DNA of 64,000 nucleotides from Demequina maris (lineage in GTDB: Bacteria > Actinomycetota > Actinomycetes > Actinomycetales > Demequinaceae), in NCBI RefSeq assembly GCF_000971155.1, contig NZ_BBLX01000006.1:124001-188000 (forward strand), given 5' to 3'. The notes under the pieces are model-generated. The model did not search any database, was not told where the DNA came from, and saw nothing but the letters and a program-made list of their open reading frames with translations. The translations under genes and the position numbers were made by a program. Positions 17,425 through 27,814 of the stretch are shown in pieces (the stretch's first letter is position 1; the number at the start of each line of letters is the position of its first letter).

Positions 17425-17478
17425 TTGACATCTGTCGGTTTGGCCCACAACAATCTAGATACCACTTAAGCGCTTCAC
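17425..17478 (+). promoter_or_regulatory. Promoter and LacI operator of the MFS gene
   Basis: TTGACA at 17425-17430 with AACAAT at 17449-17454 (18-base spacer) is the likely promoter; TAGATA at 17456 is a second -10 candidate. CTTAAGCGCTTCAC at 17465-17478 matches the perfect operator at 9408 at 11 of 14 bases, including the GCGC centre. Confidence 0.65.
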
Positions 17479-17532
17479 CTCGGAGCGGCGGGCCCACGCA
17501 ACGGCGCGAACCCCTGAGAAGAGGAATCAACG

Positions 17533-18831
17533 ATGAGTCTCAACTCCGGCGCCCGCATCCCCGGTCGCATCTGGTACCGCACCACCGTGGCGGGCATGGC
17601 CTCGTATCTCGACGCCGCCGCGATCGTCTCCACCGGTACGGCGCTGGTGCTGTACAAGGACCCGATGGGCCTCTCCGACGGGCAGATCGGACAGCTGTCC
17701 GCGATCCTCACGTTCCTCATGGCGCTCGGCGCGCTCGTGGGCGGGCGCCTCGCGGACCTCTACGGCCGCAAGCGGGTGTTCCTCGCGACGATGGCCGTCT
17801 TCATCACGGGCGCGGGGCTGCTCGCGTTCGCGCCGTCGGCGGCGTTCCTCTACGCCGGCATCGCGCTGCTCGGCTTCGCGGTGGGCGCGGACCTGCCGGC
17901 GTCCCTCGCGATGATCGCCGAGGAGGCCCCGCCGGAGCACCGCGGCCGCCTCATCTCGTTCTCCCACATCCTGTGGCTGGTCGGCATCCTCGCCTCGCAG
18001 CTGTTCGGCATGATCGTCGGCGGCATGGGGGAGACGGGGGCCCGCATCCTCTACCTGCACATCTTCGTGGTCGCCGCGGTGGTCCTGATCCTCCGCGCGA
18101 GCCTCCCCGAGTCGCACAAGTGGCAGGCGCAGCACGACGCGGCGGGCGCGGGCCGGTCCGAGGAGATGGACCTCGGCACCCTCAAGCGCCTCGTCAAGGG
18201 CCCCTACCTGTGGCCCATGGTCTCGGTCGCGATCTTCTACGCGCTCGTCAACGTCGGCGCCAACACCGGCGGCCAGTTCTCGACCTACATGTACGTGGAG
18301 ATCGCCGGCGCCACCGTGTCCTTCGCCTCGGGCATCGGGCTCGTCACCTTCCTCATCGCGTTCGGTGCGACCTACCTCCTCATGCGCATCGTCGACGGCG
18401 CGAACCGCATGAGGTGGTTCTCCGTCATGGCGGTCCTGTACGCGGCCGGCTACCTCGTGCCCGTCGCGTTCGGCGTCAACGTGCTCCCGCTCGTCATCAT
18501 GGGCTTCATCGGCAGCATCGCCGGCGCCGTCGCCGGCGAGCCGATGTTCAAGGTGTGGGCCCAGGAGCTCATCCCCACCACGTACCGTTCGACCGCCCAG
18601 GGCGTGATGATCGGATTCACCCGCGTGGTCGCCGCGATCGTGGCGCTGTGGACCCCGACCCTTCTCGCCGCGAGCCCGAACGTGCTGTTCCTGTTCGTCG
18701 CCGCGTGCATCGCGGTGGCCGGCCTCCTCGGCGTGTTCGTGATCAACAGGTTCCCGCGCGTCGCCGACGCCGAGGACGACGTGGACGCCATCGAGGACCC
18801 GCTCGAGGCGGAGGCCGTCGAGGCCCGCTGA
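17533..18831 (+). CDS. MFS sugar/proton symporter
   Basis: 432 residues with about 12 transmembrane helices. It carries the family loop GGRLADLYGRKRV between helices 2 and 3 and RGRLISFSHILW after helix 4, as in the sugar-porter/metabolite-symporter group. AGAGGAA precedes the ATG. It has its own promoter and a GCGC-centred LacI operator, so it is probably induced together with the oligosaccharide importer. It may carry the free monosaccharide (rhamnose or another sugar released by the hydrolases); the exact substrate cannot be read. A strong hairpin terminator follows at 18987-19021. Confidence 0.82.
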   Translation: MSLNSGARIPGRIWYRTTVAGMASYLDAAAIVSTGTALVLYKDPMGLSDGQIGQLSAILTFLMALGALVGGRLADLYGRKRVFLATMAVFITGAGLLAFAPSAAFLYAGIALLGFAVGADLPASLAMIAEEAPPEHRGRLISFSHILWLVGILASQLFGMIVGGMGETGARILYLHIFVVAAVVLILRASLPESHKWQAQHDAAGAGRSEEMDLGTLKRLVKGPYLWPMVSVAIFYALVNVGANTGGQFSTYMYVEIAGATVSFASGIGLVTFLIAFGATYLLMRIVDGANRMRWFSVMAVLYAAGYLVPVAFGVNVLPLVIMGFIGSIAGAVAGEPMFKVWAQELIPTTYRSTAQGVMIGFTRVVAAIVALWTPTLLAASPNVLFLFVAACIAVAGLLGVFVINRFPRVADAEDDVDAIEDPLEAEAVEAR

Positions 18832-18986
18832 GGCCGGGACGCCGCACCGCGGCTCCGCGGGGGTCCTCCGACGGGGACGCGCGAGCCCGGGCGCCGATGG
18901 AGCGGGCGCTCGCCGCTCCGGCCGCGCTGCCTGCCTGACCTTCGCTCCCTCGCCGTCGCGGGCCCCCGGGTGCTGCGAGGACGACG

Positions 18987-19021
18987 AAGGCGGGCCCCTT
19001 CCGTGCGGAGGGGCCCGCCTT
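18987..19021. terminator. 13-bp stem terminator between convergent genes
   Basis: AAGGCGGGCCCCT (18987-18999) pairs perfectly with 19009-19021 around a 9-base loop. It separates the MFS gene from the end of the convergent rhamnose operon. Confidence 0.85.
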
Positions 19022-19039
19022 GTGGGAGGCGTCGGCGCG

Positions 19040-20407
19040 TCAGTTCTTCGGGCGGCGGGGACTCGCGACCAGGCCCTCGGAGGGCTTGGTCGTCTTCGCC
19101 GTCGCGGCGCGGGGCTTGGCCGCCTGCTTCGGTGCTGCGGCACGCCTCGCCGGTGTGCCGGGCTTCGCGGGCGCCGCGACGGGCACCATCCGCTGGAGCT
19201 GGGTGACGTGGTCGGGGTTCAGCTCGGCCACCGACGAGACGCCCAGCAGCTTCATCGTGCGGACGATCTCCTTGGACAGGATCTCGATCGCACGGTCGAC
19301 GCCCTCGCGGCCGCCGGCCATGAGCCCGTACAGGTACGCGCGGCCCACGAGCGTGAAGTCCGCGCCGCACGCGAGCGCCGCGACGATGTCGGCGCCGGCC
19401 ATGATGCCCGTGTCGACCACGATCTCCGTCTTGCCCTTGAGCTCCGCCGCGACGGACGGGAGGAGCCGGAAGGGGATGGGTGCGCGGTCGAGCTGGCGGC
19501 CGCCGTGGTTCGACAGCACGATGCCGTCGACCCCGCGGTCGACCACGGCCTTCGCGTCGTCGAGCGTCTGGATGCCCTTGACCGCGACCTTGCCGGGCCA
19601 CTGGTCGCGGATCCACTCGAGGTCGTCGAAGTCGACCGTCGGGTCGAAGAGGCTGTCGAGCAGCTCGCCGATGGTGCCGTTCCACTCGGACAGCGACGCG
19701 AACGTCAGCGGCTCCGTGGTGAGGAAGTTCCACCACCACTCGGGCCGGGGGATCGCGTTGAGGACCGTCTTGGGCGTGAGCTGCGGCGGGATGGTGAAGC
19801 CGTTGTAGCTGTCGCGCAGGCGCGCGCCCGCGGCCGGCACGTCGACCGTGACGAGCAGCGTGTCGAAGCCCGCGTCCGCGGCGCGCTGCATCAGCTGCAT
19901 CGACTTGTCGCGGTCCTTCTGCATGTACAGCTGGAACCAGTTGCGGCCGTCGGGGTTCGCGTCCCGCACGCCCTCGGGGGAGGTGGTGCCCAGCGTCGAC
20001 AGCGAGAACGGGATGCCCGCGGCGCCCGCCGCGGACGAGCCGGCCCGCTCGCCCTCGGCCTGCATCATGCGGGTGAAGCCCGTGGGCGCGATGCCGAACG
20101 GCATCGCCGACCGACCGCCGAAGATCTCGACCGACGTGTCGACGTCGGACACGTCGCGCAGGATCGCCGGGTGGAACTCGATCTCGCGGAACGCGCGCCG
20201 GGCGCGGGCGAGCGACAGCTCCTCCTCGGCGGCGCCGTCGGTGTAGTCGAACGCGCCCTTGGGAGTGCGGCGCTTCGCGATCGCGCGCAGGTCCGCGATG
20301 GTGTGGGCCTTGGCCAGGCGGCGCTTGCGGCCGTCCAGCTCGAGCGGCTTGAAGCGCATGAGCGGAGCCAGGTCCGCCGGCCGGGGGATGCGGCGCTCCA
20401 TCTTCAT
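19040..20407 (-). CDS. lldD: FMN-dependent L-lactate dehydrogenase/alpha-hydroxy-acid oxidase
   Basis: 455 residues, an FMN-binding TIM barrel. Landmarks are [55 protein letters not shown] and the catalytic SNHGGRQLD (His301). It should oxidise L-lactate to pyruvate. It is the last gene of the rha operon, starting 2 bases after the rhamnulokinase stop, and so would consume lactate made by RhaEW. The last ~50 residues form an Ala/Lys/Pro-rich basic tail ([20 protein letters not shown]) not needed by the family. The start is ATG 20407, with a second ATG two codons later. Electron acceptor (quinone/cytochrome or oxygen) cannot be told. Confidence 0.85.
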   Translation of the reverse strand: MKMERRIPRPADLAPLMRFKPLELDGRKRRLAKAHTIADLRAIAKRRTPKGAFDYTDGAAEEELSLARARRAFREIEFHPAILRDVSDVDTSVEIFGGRSAMPFGIAPTGFTRMMQAEGERAGSSAAGAAGIPFSLSTLGTTSPEGVRDANPDGRNWFQLYMQKDRDKSMQLMQRAADAGFDTLLVTVDVPAAGARLRDSYNGFTIPPQLTPKTVLNAIPRPEWWWNFLTTEPLTFASLSEWNGTIGELLDSLFDPTVDFDDLEWIRDQWPGKVAVKGIQTLDDAKAVVDRGVDGIVLSNHGGRQLDRAPIPFRLLPSVAAELKGKTEIVVDTGIMAGADIVAALACGADFTLVGRAYLYGLMAGGREGVDRAIEILSKEIVRTMKLLGVSSVAELNPDHVTQLQRMVPVAAPAKPGTPARRAAAPKQAAKPRAATAKTTKPSEGLVASPRRPKN

Positions 20408-20409
20408 CT

Positions 20410-21831
20410 CTACTGTCCCTTCGGGGTGAACACTCGTGGGTTGAACGTACGCGCCACCAGGTCGCGCAGCGACTCGAGAGAGCCCGACACCGCGCCGAGG
20501 GCTCGGCCCTGGATGAGCACGTTGCCGATCGCCGTGGCCTCGACCGGGCCCGCCATCACGGGCAGCCCGGAGCGGTCCGCGGTGCGCTGGCACAGCAGCT
20601 CGTTGAGGGAGCCGCCGCCGGTGATGTGGATGCGGGAGACGTCCTGCGCGGACAGCGCCCCCGCATCGTGCACCGCGTCGGCGAAGGCCTGCGCGAGGCT
20701 CTCGATGATGCACCGCGCCATCTCGGCGCGGGTGGCGGGGACGCGGAGGCTGCGCTCGGACAGCCACGTGGAGATGCGTTCGGGCATGTCGCCGGGCGCC
20801 ATGAAGACCTCGTCGTTCGCGTCGAACACGGGCATGTCGTCCGGGACCGCCGCGGCCTGCGCGAGCAGCTTCTCGAGCTCGACCTTCTCGCCGTCGCGCT
20901 CCCACGTGCGGATGGTCTCCGACAGCAGCCACAGCCCCATCACGTTGTGCAGGAACCGCGTGCGGCCGTCGACGCCGCCCTCGTTGGTGAAGTTGGCGCG
21001 CTCCGCGGTGCGGGTCAGCACCGGCGCCTCGGTCTCGACGCCGACCAGGCCCCACGTGCCGCACGAGATGTACGCGCCGCCGGGCTCGGTCATCGGGGTC
21101 GCGACGATCGCCGACGCCGTGTCGTGCGAGCCCACCGCGATCACCGGGGTGTCCGTGGCGAGGCCGGTCGTCTCCGCGACGTGGGGGAGGACCGTGCCGA
21201 TGTCCTCGCCCGGCTGGACGATGCGGGGGAACAGGCCGCGCGGGAGGCGCAGCCGGTCCATCAGCTCGCCGTCCCAGCACTTGGTCGCGACGTCGAGCAG
21301 GCCGGTGGTGGAGGCGTTCGTCGCCTCCGCCACCGTCGCGCCCGTGAGGTAGTACGCCATGAGGTCCGGCACCAGGAGCATCCGGTCGGCGACGTCCAGC
21401 ATGCCGGCCTCCCGCTCCACCGCGAGCTGGTAGAGCGTGTTGAACGGCAGGAACTGGAGCCCGTTCCGCGCGTAGAGCAGGGAGAACGGCTCGTCGGCGT
21501 GAACGAGCTCGACGCCGTGCGCGGTGCGCTCGTCCCGGTAGTGGAACGGTTCGCCGAGCACGCGGCCGCCGCGGAGGAGGGCGTAGTCGACCGCCCACGA
21601 GTCGATGCCGATGGAGCGGATCCCTTCGTCCCAGCGTGCCGCCGAGCGCAGCCCGTCGAGGACGTGCGCGTACAGCTGCTGGAGGTTCCAGTGCAGGCCG
21701 TCGGGCGTGCGGACCGGACCGTTGGGGAAGCGTGCCAGCTGGCGCAGCTCGAGGGTGTCGGGGCCGATCTGCCCGACCATGACGCGACCGGAGGTCGCGC
21801 CCAGGTCGACCGCGGCGACCGCGGCTGTCAT
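20410..21831 (-). CDS. rhaB: L-rhamnulokinase
   Basis: 473 residues, FGGY carbohydrate kinase. The N-terminal ATPase motif is [13 protein letters not shown], with [13 protein letters not shown] and the C-terminal [13 protein letters not shown] typical of RhaB. It phosphorylates L-rhamnulose at the 1-hydroxyl. Its ATG overlaps the RhaEW stop by 4 bases (21828-21831), and the lactate dehydrogenase gene follows after 2 bases, so it is translated from the rha operon mRNA. Confidence 0.93.
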   Translation of the reverse strand: MTAAVAAVDLGATSGRVMVGQIGPDTLELRQLARFPNGPVRTPDGLHWNLQQLYAHVLDGLRSAARWDEGIRSIGIDSWAVDYALLRGGRVLGEPFHYRDERTAHGVELVHADEPFSLLYARNGLQFLPFNTLYQLAVEREAGMLDVADRMLLVPDLMAYYLTGATVAEATNASTTGLLDVATKCWDGELMDRLRLPRGLFPRIVQPGEDIGTVLPHVAETTGLATDTPVIAVGSHDTASAIVATPMTEPGGAYISCGTWGLVGVETEAPVLTRTAERANFTNEGGVDGRTRFLHNVMGLWLLSETIRTWERDGEKVELEKLLAQAAAVPDDMPVFDANDEVFMAPGDMPERISTWLSERSLRVPATRAEMARCIIESLAQAFADAVHDAGALSAQDVSRIHITGGGSLNELLCQRTADRSGLPVMAGPVEATAIGNVLIQGRALGAVSGSLESLRDLVARTFNPRVFTPKGQ

Positions 21832-23864
21832 CGGAGGAAGGCGGCCGCCACGCCCGCGTCCACCGGGATGTGCAGCCCGGTGGTGTGGGTCATGTCGGGC
21901 CCGGTCAGGATGGCCGTGGCGTTGGCGACGTGCTCGGGGAGCACCTCACGCTTCAGGATGGTGCGCTGCGCGTAGAACTCGCCCAACTTCTCCTCCTCGA
22001 TCCCATAGGTCTTGGCGCGGTTGGCGCCCCAGCCGCCGGCGAAGATGCCGGAGCCGCGGACCACGCCGTCGGGGTTGATGCCGTTCACCTTGATGCCGTG
22101 CTCGCCGAGCTCGACCGCGAGCAGGCGCACCTGGTGCGCCTGATCCGCCTTGGTCGCCGAGTACGCGATGTTGTTGGGTCCGGCGAACAGCGAGTTCTTC
22201 GACGCGATGTAGACGATGTCGCCGCCCATCTGCTGCGGGATCATCACGCGGGCCGCCGCCTGGGACACCAGGAACGAGCCCTTCGCCATGACGTCGTGCT
22301 GGAGGTCCCAGTCCTTCTCGGTGGTCTCGAGCAGCGGCTTCGACAGCGACAGGCCGGCGTTGTTGACGATGAGGTCGACGCCGCCGAAGGCCAGCACGGC
22401 CTCGCCGATGGCCGCCTCGACGGCGGCGGGGTCGGCGACGTTCGCCGCCACGCCGACGGCGACGTCGGTCGAGCCGAGCTCGGCGGCCGCCGCCTGCGCC
22501 TTCTCGAGGTCGAGGTCCGCGATGACGACGCACGCGCCCTCCGCGGCGAGGCGGGTCGCGATCGCCTTGCCGATGCCCGAGGCCGCGCCGGTGACGAAGG
22601 CGACGCGGGTCGCGTGCGACTTCGGCTTGGGCATGCGCTGGAGCTTGGCCTCCTCGAGGGCCCAGTACTCGATGTTGAACTTCTCGGCGTCCGAGATCGG
22701 CGTGTACGTCGACAGCGCCTCGGCGCCGCGCATCACGTTGATCGCGTTGATGTAGAACTCGCCGGCCACGCGCGCGGTCTGCTTGTTCGCGCCGAACGAG
22801 AACATGCCGACGCCCGGCACGAGCACGATCGCCGGGTCCGCGCCGCGGATCGCGGGGGAGTCCTCGGTCGCGTGAGCGTCGTAGTACGCCTGGTAGTCCG
22901 TGCGGTACTCCTCGTGGAGCTCGTGCAGGCGCGCGATCGAGTCCTCGACCGAGGCGTCCGCCGGCAGGTCCAGCACCATCGGCTTCACCTTGGTGCGCAG
23001 GAAGTGGTCGGGGCAGGAGGTGCCCAGCGCCGCGAGGCGCGGGTGCTCCGCGTGCGCGAGGAAGTCGAGCACGACGTCCGCGTCGCTGAAGTGCCCGACC
23101 ATCGGCTTGTCGTACGACGCGATGCCGCGGATCACGGGAGCCAGCGCGATGGCCTTGGCCTTGCGCGCATCGTCCTCGAGCGCGCCGAAGCCCTCGAGCG
23201 CGGGCCCGAAGGGCTCGGCCTTGCCGTGCTCGGCGATGTAGCGGGCGGCGGTGTCGATGATCTCGAGCGAACGCGCCTCGCACTCGTCGGAGGTGTCGCC
23301 CCACGCGGTGATGCCGTGGCCGCCCAGAACGCAGCCGATCGCCTGCGGGTTGGCCTCCTTGATCTCCGCGATGTCGAGACCCAGCTGGAAGCCGGGGCGG
23401 CGCCACGGCACCCACACGACCTTGTCGCCGAAGATCTTCGCGGTGAGCTCCTCGCCGTCCACGGCGGTCGCGATCGCGATGCCCGCGTCGGGGTGGAGGT
23501 GGTCGACGTGGGCGGCATCGACGAGGCCGTGCATCGCGGTGTCGATCGACGGCGCGGCGCCGCCGCGGCCGTGGAGGCAGTAGTCGAACGCGGCGACCAT
23601 CTCGTCCTCGCGCTCGAGGCCGGGGTACGTGTCGACCAGGCCGCGCAGGCGGTCGAGGCGGAGCACGGCGAGGCCGTTGGTGCCGAGCGTGCCGAGGTCG
23701 CCGCCGGAGCCCTTCACCCACACGAGCTCGACGGGCGCGCCGGTGACGGGGTCGGTGTCGGTGCCCTTGGCGGACGTGTTGCCGCCCGCGTAGTTGGTGT
23801 TCTTGGGGTCGGAGCCGAGGCGGTTGGAGCGCGCGATGAGCTCTGCGGCGGTGGGGTGGGTCAT
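21828..23864 (-). CDS. rhaEW: Bifunctional rhamnulose-1-phosphate aldolase/lactaldehyde dehydrogenase
   Basis: 678 residues. The N-terminal ~400 residues are a class II aldolase domain ([40 protein letters not shown]). The C-terminal part from about residue 425 is a short-chain dehydrogenase with [20 protein letters not shown] and the YSATK catalytic motif. Such fusions split rhamnulose 1-phosphate to DHAP and L-lactaldehyde and oxidise the latter to L-lactate. AAAGGA precedes the ATG. The mutarotase gene lies 64 bases upstream and the kinase gene overlaps downstream. Confidence 0.93.
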   Translation of the reverse strand: MTHPTAAELIARSNRLGSDPKNTNYAGGNTSAKGTDTDPVTGAPVELVWVKGSGGDLGTLGTNGLAVLRLDRLRGLVDTYPGLEREDEMVAAFDYCLHGRGGAAPSIDTAMHGLVDAAHVDHLHPDAGIAIATAVDGEELTAKIFGDKVVWVPWRRPGFQLGLDIAEIKEANPQAIGCVLGGHGITAWGDTSDECEARSLEIIDTAARYIAEHGKAEPFGPALEGFGALEDDARKAKAIALAPVIRGIASYDKPMVGHFSDADVVLDFLAHAEHPRLAALGTSCPDHFLRTKVKPMVLDLPADASVEDSIARLHELHEEYRTDYQAYYDAHATEDSPAIRGADPAIVLVPGVGMFSFGANKQTARVAGEFYINAINVMRGAEALSTYTPISDAEKFNIEYWALEEAKLQRMPKPKSHATRVAFVTGAASGIGKAIATRLAAEGACVVIADLDLEKAQAAAAELGSTDVAVGVAANVADPAAVEAAIGEAVLAFGGVDLIVNNAGLSLSKPLLETTEKDWDLQHDVMAKGSFLVSQAAARVMIPQQMGGDIVYIASKNSLFAGPNNIAYSATKADQAHQVRLLAVELGEHGIKVNGINPDGVVRGSGIFAGGWGANRAKTYGIEEEKLGEFYAQRTILKREVLPEHVANATAILTGPDMTHTTGLHIPVDAGVAAAFLR

Positions 23865-23928
23865 GGGGAGGTCCTTTCCGGGGGCAGGAATCGGGTGCCG
23901 GGACCGGGGTCCGGCGGCAGGTCTGGTG

Positions 23929-24279
23929 TCAGGGCTCGAGGCCCTGGGAGGTCAGCTGGTCGGCGAGGTTGAAGACCTCGGGGAGCTGCGGTGCCCCCTG
24001 GTCGGCACGCTCGCCCTCGAGCGCGACGAAGAACGGCGCCATCGTCTCCTCCCAGCGCGCGGTGCGCGGGTCGGCGGCGAGGGCGGCCGCCGCGGCGGCA
24101 TCGTCGTCGGTCTCGTAGTAGCCGACGAGGAGCCCGTCCGGGCGCAGGAACAGCGAGTAGTTCCTGCGCCCGGCATCGCGGATGGCCTCGAGCATCTCGG
24201 GCCACACGGCACGATGCGCGTCGACGTACTCCTCCAGGCGGCCGGGGTCGACCTGGAGGGTGAAGCACACGCGGGCCAT
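23929..24279 (-). CDS. rhaM: L-rhamnose mutarotase
   Basis: 116 residues, one ferredoxin-like domain typical of RhaM/RhaU. It reads RVCFTLQVDPGRLEEYVDAH, WPEMLEAIRDAGRRNYSLFL and GYYETDDD. It interconverts alpha and beta L-rhamnopyranose, supplying the anomer used by the isomerase. It starts 5 bases after the isomerase stop. Confidence 0.92.
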   Translation of the reverse strand: MARVCFTLQVDPGRLEEYVDAHRAVWPEMLEAIRDAGRRNYSLFLRPDGLLVGYYETDDDAAAAAALAADPRTARWEETMAPFFVALEGERADQGAPQLPEVFNLADQLTSQGLEP

Positions 24280-24284
24280 GGGTC

Positions 24285-25451
24285 TCAGGCGCCCCAGCCC
24301 GCCTGCACGCCGCCGACGCGCTCATCGGCGATCGAGGTGAGGTAGCCGGAGTCGGCGAAGGCCGCCATCGGGTCGGCGGGCAGGCCGCGCTCCTCGCGCC
24401 AGGCGGCGAGGTCCGCGCGCACGTCGGTGTAGAAGGCGTCCATGAAGATGCCGTTCGCGGTGAGCACGTCGCCCTCGACCTGTGCCGAGGTGAGCGCCTC
24501 GCGGTCGAGCAGCAGCGCGCGCGCCGTCATCTCCTGGACGTTCAGCACCGACCGGATCTGGCCGGGGATCTTGTCCTCGACGTTGTGGCACTGGTCGAGC
24601 ATGAAGGCGGTGTCGCCGTCCTTGCCGTAGCCGCCGCCGCGGATCACCTCGACGATGATGCGGAACAGCTGGAACGGGTCCGCGGCGCCCACGATGAGGT
24701 CGTCGTCCGCGTAGTTGCGCGAGTTGAAGTCGAACGAGCCGAGCTTGCCCAGGCGCAGGAGCTGCATGACGATGAACTCGATGTTGGTGCTGGGGGCGTG
24801 GTGGCCGGTGTCGAGGCACACCGTCGCGCGCTCGCCGAGCGCCGCCACCTGCGCGTAGCTGGTGCCCCAGTCCGGCACGTCCATGTGGTAGAACGCCGGC
24901 TCGAAGATCTTGTACTCGAGCACCAGGCGCTGGTTCTCGCCGATGCGCGCGTAGATCTCCCGCAGCGACTCCGCCATGCGGTCCTGACGGCCGCGCATGT
25001 CGTCCTGGCCGGCGTAGTTGGTGCCGTCCGCGAGCCAGATCTTCAGGTCGCGCGACCCGGTCTCGTCCATGATGTCGATGCACTCGAGGTGGTGGTCGAT
25101 CGCCTTGCGGCGGATGCGGTCGTCGCGGTGGGCGAGCGAGCCGAACTTGTAGTCCTCGTCCTGGAAGGTGTTCGAGTTGATCGTGCCGAGCGCGACGCCG
25201 AGGTCCTCCGCGTGCTGGCGCAGCTCTGCGTAGTCGTCGACCTTGTCCCACGGGATGTGCAGCGCCACGGACGGCGACAGCCCCGTGTACTTGTGCACCT
25301 GGGCGGCGTCCGCGATCTTCTCGAACGGGTCGCGCGGGGTGCCGGGGGTGCCGAACACGCGGAAGCGGGTGCCGGAGTTGCCGAAGGCCCACGAGGGGAG
25401 CTCGATGGCCTGCTCCTCGAGGCGGCTGGCGACGTGGCTGCTGAAGGCCAT
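24285..25451 (-). CDS. rhaI: L-rhamnose isomerase
   Basis: 388 residues, a TIM-barrel isomerase of the RhaI type. Landmarks are SGTRFRVFGTPGTPRD, VALHIPWDKVDDY, NSNTFQDEDYKFGSL, KIWLADGTNY, EYKIFEPAFYHMD and DTGHHAPSTNIEF. It converts L-rhamnose to L-rhamnulose with a divalent metal ion. It is the first gene of the catabolic operon (rhaI-rhaM-rhaEW-rhaB-lldD) and is preceded by a promoter with an operator at 25523-25565, giving a ~75-base leader. Confidence 0.93.
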   Translation of the reverse strand: MAFSSHVASRLEEQAIELPSWAFGNSGTRFRVFGTPGTPRDPFEKIADAAQVHKYTGLSPSVALHIPWDKVDDYAELRQHAEDLGVALGTINSNTFQDEDYKFGSLAHRDDRIRRKAIDHHLECIDIMDETGSRDLKIWLADGTNYAGQDDMRGRQDRMAESLREIYARIGENQRLVLEYKIFEPAFYHMDVPDWGTSYAQVAALGERATVCLDTGHHAPSTNIEFIVMQLLRLGKLGSFDFNSRNYADDDLIVGAADPFQLFRIIVEVIRGGGYGKDGDTAFMLDQCHNVEDKIPGQIRSVLNVQEMTARALLLDREALTSAQVEGDVLTANGIFMDAFYTDVRADLAAWREERGLPADPMAAFADSGYLTSIADERVGGVQAGWGA

Positions 25452-25522
25452 GGGTCTCTCCTTCGAGATGGTGCCCAGGGGTGAGGCAGGTCGGCGTCGA
25501 CCGCTCGGCCCGAGGGGGGCTG

Positions 25523-25565
25523 TTGAAACGATTCAAATCTAGCGGGGGAACGATGCGGAGGTCAA
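25523..25565 (-). promoter_or_regulatory. Promoter and LacI operator of the rhaI operon
   Basis: On the minus strand TTGACC (25565-25560), an 18-base spacer and TAGATT (25541-25536). TTGAAACGATTCAA (25523-25536) directly follows and overlaps the -10 end. The arms are symmetric; only the central A/A pair is not. Confidence 0.85.
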
Positions 25566-25567
25566 GT

Positions 25568-25621
25568 CCGCCCCGAAAGGGCGGGGCCCGGCCCGGTGCG
25601 TCTCGCGCATCGGACCGGGCC
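25568..25621 (-). terminator. Double hairpin after the rhamnose-binding-protein gene
   Basis: GGCCCGGT (25590-25597) pairs with ACCGGGCC (25614-25621), and CCGCCC (25568-25573) with GGGCGG (25579-25584) around CGAAA. The pair separates the transporter operon from the rhaI promoter. Confidence 0.65.
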
Positions 25622-25635
25622 CCTGGAGACGGCTC

Positions 25636-26694
25636 CTAGAAGTCGAAGTCGCCGATGTTGTCCGCGTTGAAGCGGTACGGGTCGCCGAGCAGCACGCTGG
25701 CGTCCGCGCCGACCTCGTACGAGCCGAGCTCGCCGGCCTCGAAGGAGTCGCCCTCCGCGCCCGTGATCTCGCCCTCGATGAGCGCCTTGGCCGCGTAGGC
25801 GGCCAGGTAGCCGAGGTCCGCCGGGTTCCACAGCGCGAACTCGGTCACCGTGCCGTCCTCGACGTACTCGCGCATCTGGTTCGGGGTGCCCAGACCGGTC
25901 AGCGCGACCTTGCCCTTGTAGTCGGAGGTCGACAGGTAGCGAGCGGCAGCGGAGATGCCGACCGTGGTGGGCGAGATGATGCCCTTGAGGTCGGGGTACG
26001 TCTGCAGCAGCGCCGCGGTCTTGTCGAACGACGTCTGGTCGTCGTCGTCGCCGTAGACGGTGTCGACCAGCTCGATGTTCGGGTGGTCGGCCGCGAAGAT
26101 CTCCTCCATCATCGCGATCCACGCGTTCTGGTTGGTCGCGTTGGCGGAGGCGGACAGGATCGCCACCTGGCCCTCGTCGCCGATCTGCTCGGCGATCATG
26201 TCGACCTGCACCTGGGCGATGCCCTCCGCCGTGGCCTGGTTGATGAACAGGTCGCGGCACTCGGGGTTCGTGTCGGAGTCGAAGGTGACGACCTTGACGC
26301 CGTTGTCACGTGCCTCGTTGAGCGCGTCGCAGATCGCCGCCGGGTCGTTCGCGGAGACCACGATGCCGCCCACGCCCTGCTGGGTCAGCGTGTTGATGTA
26401 GCTGACCTGGGCGTCCGGGCCCGCCTCCGCGGGGCCGACCTCCTCGTAGGTGCCGCCGAACTCCATGATCGCCTTCTCGCCGCCCGCGTCGGACGTGTCG
26501 AAGTAGGCGTTGCCCAGGTTCTTGGGCAGGAACGTGATGGCGAGGTTGGCGTCGCCGCCACCGGTGTCGCCGCCGCCGGCGGAGCTCGAGGAGTCTCCGG
26601 TCGAGCTGTCCGAGGAGCAGCCTGCGACGGTCAGCGCGAGCGCTGCCGCGACGGCGACGATGCCGCCGCGGGCCTTGTTGATCGGGAACTTCAT
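25636..26694 (-). CDS. rhaS: Rhamnose ABC importer, substrate-binding lipoprotein
   Basis: 352 residues. The signal peptide ends in LTVAGC (lipidated Cys), followed by a Ser/Gly-rich linker and a CUT2-type periplasmic-binding-protein fold (ITFLPKNLGNAYFDTSD, GGIVVSANDPAAI, VVTFDSDTNPECRDLFINQ). The string 'N-P-E-C-R' and the overall order match RhaS-type rhamnose-binding proteins. It is the last of four transporter genes reading toward the catabolic operon; a double hairpin follows it. Confidence 0.88.
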   Translation of the reverse strand: MKFPINKARGGIVAVAAALALTVAGCSSDSSTGDSSSSAGGGDTGGGDANLAITFLPKNLGNAYFDTSDAGGEKAIMEFGGTYEEVGPAEAGPDAQVSYINTLTQQGVGGIVVSANDPAAICDALNEARDNGVKVVTFDSDTNPECRDLFINQATAEGIAQVQVDMIAEQIGDEGQVAILSASANATNQNAWIAMMEEIFAADHPNIELVDTVYGDDDDQTSFDKTAALLQTYPDLKGIISPTTVGISAAARYLSTSDYKGKVALTGLGTPNQMREYVEDGTVTEFALWNPADLGYLAAYAAKALIEGEITGAEGDSFEAGELGSYEVGADASVLLGDPYRFNADNIGDFDF

Positions 26695-26728
26695 TGTCTA
26701 CCCTCCCTGTTGTGGCTCGCCTCGAGCG

Positions 26729-27814
26729 TCAGCTCGAGGCCGCTGTCCCTGGGGTCGCACCCGCGGATGCGGGCGTCTCACCCTTTCTCTTCCCTCGCCT
26801 TCTGGCGCGCCGGGACTGGGCCCAGGCGAGGAGGCTCGGCATGACCACGGACAGGATCAGCAGGGTGCCCGTGATCACGTTGATCACATCGGAGGTGACG
26901 CTGGCGAGGCGCAGCGCGCTCGCCATGGCGCCGATGAGCAGCGCGCCGGCGATCGGGCCGTGGAGCGCGCCGCGCCCTCCGAAGATGCTCACGCCGCCCA
27001 GCAGCACGGCAGCGACGACGCTCAGCTCGAGGCCGGTGGCGTTGTCGCCGCGCGCGCTTCCGTAGCGCAGCGTGTAGTAGATGCCGGCGAGCGCCGCGAC
27101 GGCGCCGCTCAGCACGAACAGGATGAACTTGGTCCGCTCGACGCGGACGCCCGAGAAGTGCGCCGCCTCCTTGGACTGGCCGATCGCGAAGATGCCGCGT
27201 CCGAACGGCGTGAAGTGCAGCAGCCATGCGAATACGATGGCGAGCACCACGATCAGGATGACGACGCTCGGGATGGGCGTGCCCGGGATCTTCGAGGTGG
27301 CCAGGTCGCGCCACGTCTCCGGGAAGTCCGTGATCGCGGTGGTGCCGAGCAGCCCGACCGCGAGGCCGCGGAACAGCGCGAGCGTGCCGATCGTGACCGC
27401 GAGCGAGGGCAGCCCCACCACCGTCACGAGGAAGCCGTTGATCGAGCCTGCGACGGCGCCCGCGACGATCGCGACGAGCGCCGCGACGGGGAACGGCAGG
27501 CCCGCCTGGTGCAGCGTGCCCGTGAGCACCGACGACAGGCCCACCACCGACGCCACCGACAGGTCGATCTCGCCCGTGACGATGATGAGCGTCATCGGGA
27601 GCGCGATCAGCAGGATCGCGGCGATGTCGAGGAACAGGTACGTGTAGGTGATCGGTGCGCCGAAGTTCTTCACCGTGAGGCTCGCGTAGGCGATCACGAG
27701 GGCGAGGGCGCCGACCACGGCCATCTCGCGGGTGAGCAGCACCCGCTTCCACAGCGGCCGCTGGAAGTCGCGGTAGGTCCGCTCGCTCGGCGGGGCAAGG
27801 GTTGCGCTAGCCAT
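26729..27814 (-). CDS. rhaQ: Rhamnose ABC importer permease 2
   Basis: 361 residues with about ten transmembrane helices. The CUT2 permease signature appears as IIVTGEIDLSVASVVGLSS and NGFLVTVVGLPSLAVTIGT, and a late VLLGGVSIFGGRGALHGP block is present. A basic C-terminal tail (RRARRRGKRKG) follows. It starts inside the end of the other permease (8-base overlap), indicating coupled translation. Confidence 0.88.
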   Translation of the reverse strand: MASATLAPPSERTYRDFQRPLWKRVLLTREMAVVGALALVIAYASLTVKNFGAPITYTYLFLDIAAILLIALPMTLIIVTGEIDLSVASVVGLSSVLTGTLHQAGLPFPVAALVAIVAGAVAGSINGFLVTVVGLPSLAVTIGTLALFRGLAVGLLGTTAITDFPETWRDLATSKIPGTPIPSVVILIVVLAIVFAWLLHFTPFGRGIFAIGQSKEAAHFSGVRVERTKFILFVLSGAVAALAGIYYTLRYGSARGDNATGLELSVVAAVLLGGVSIFGGRGALHGPIAGALLIGAMASALRLASVTSDVINVITGTLLILSVVMPSLLAWAQSRRARRRGKRKGETPASAGATPGTAASS

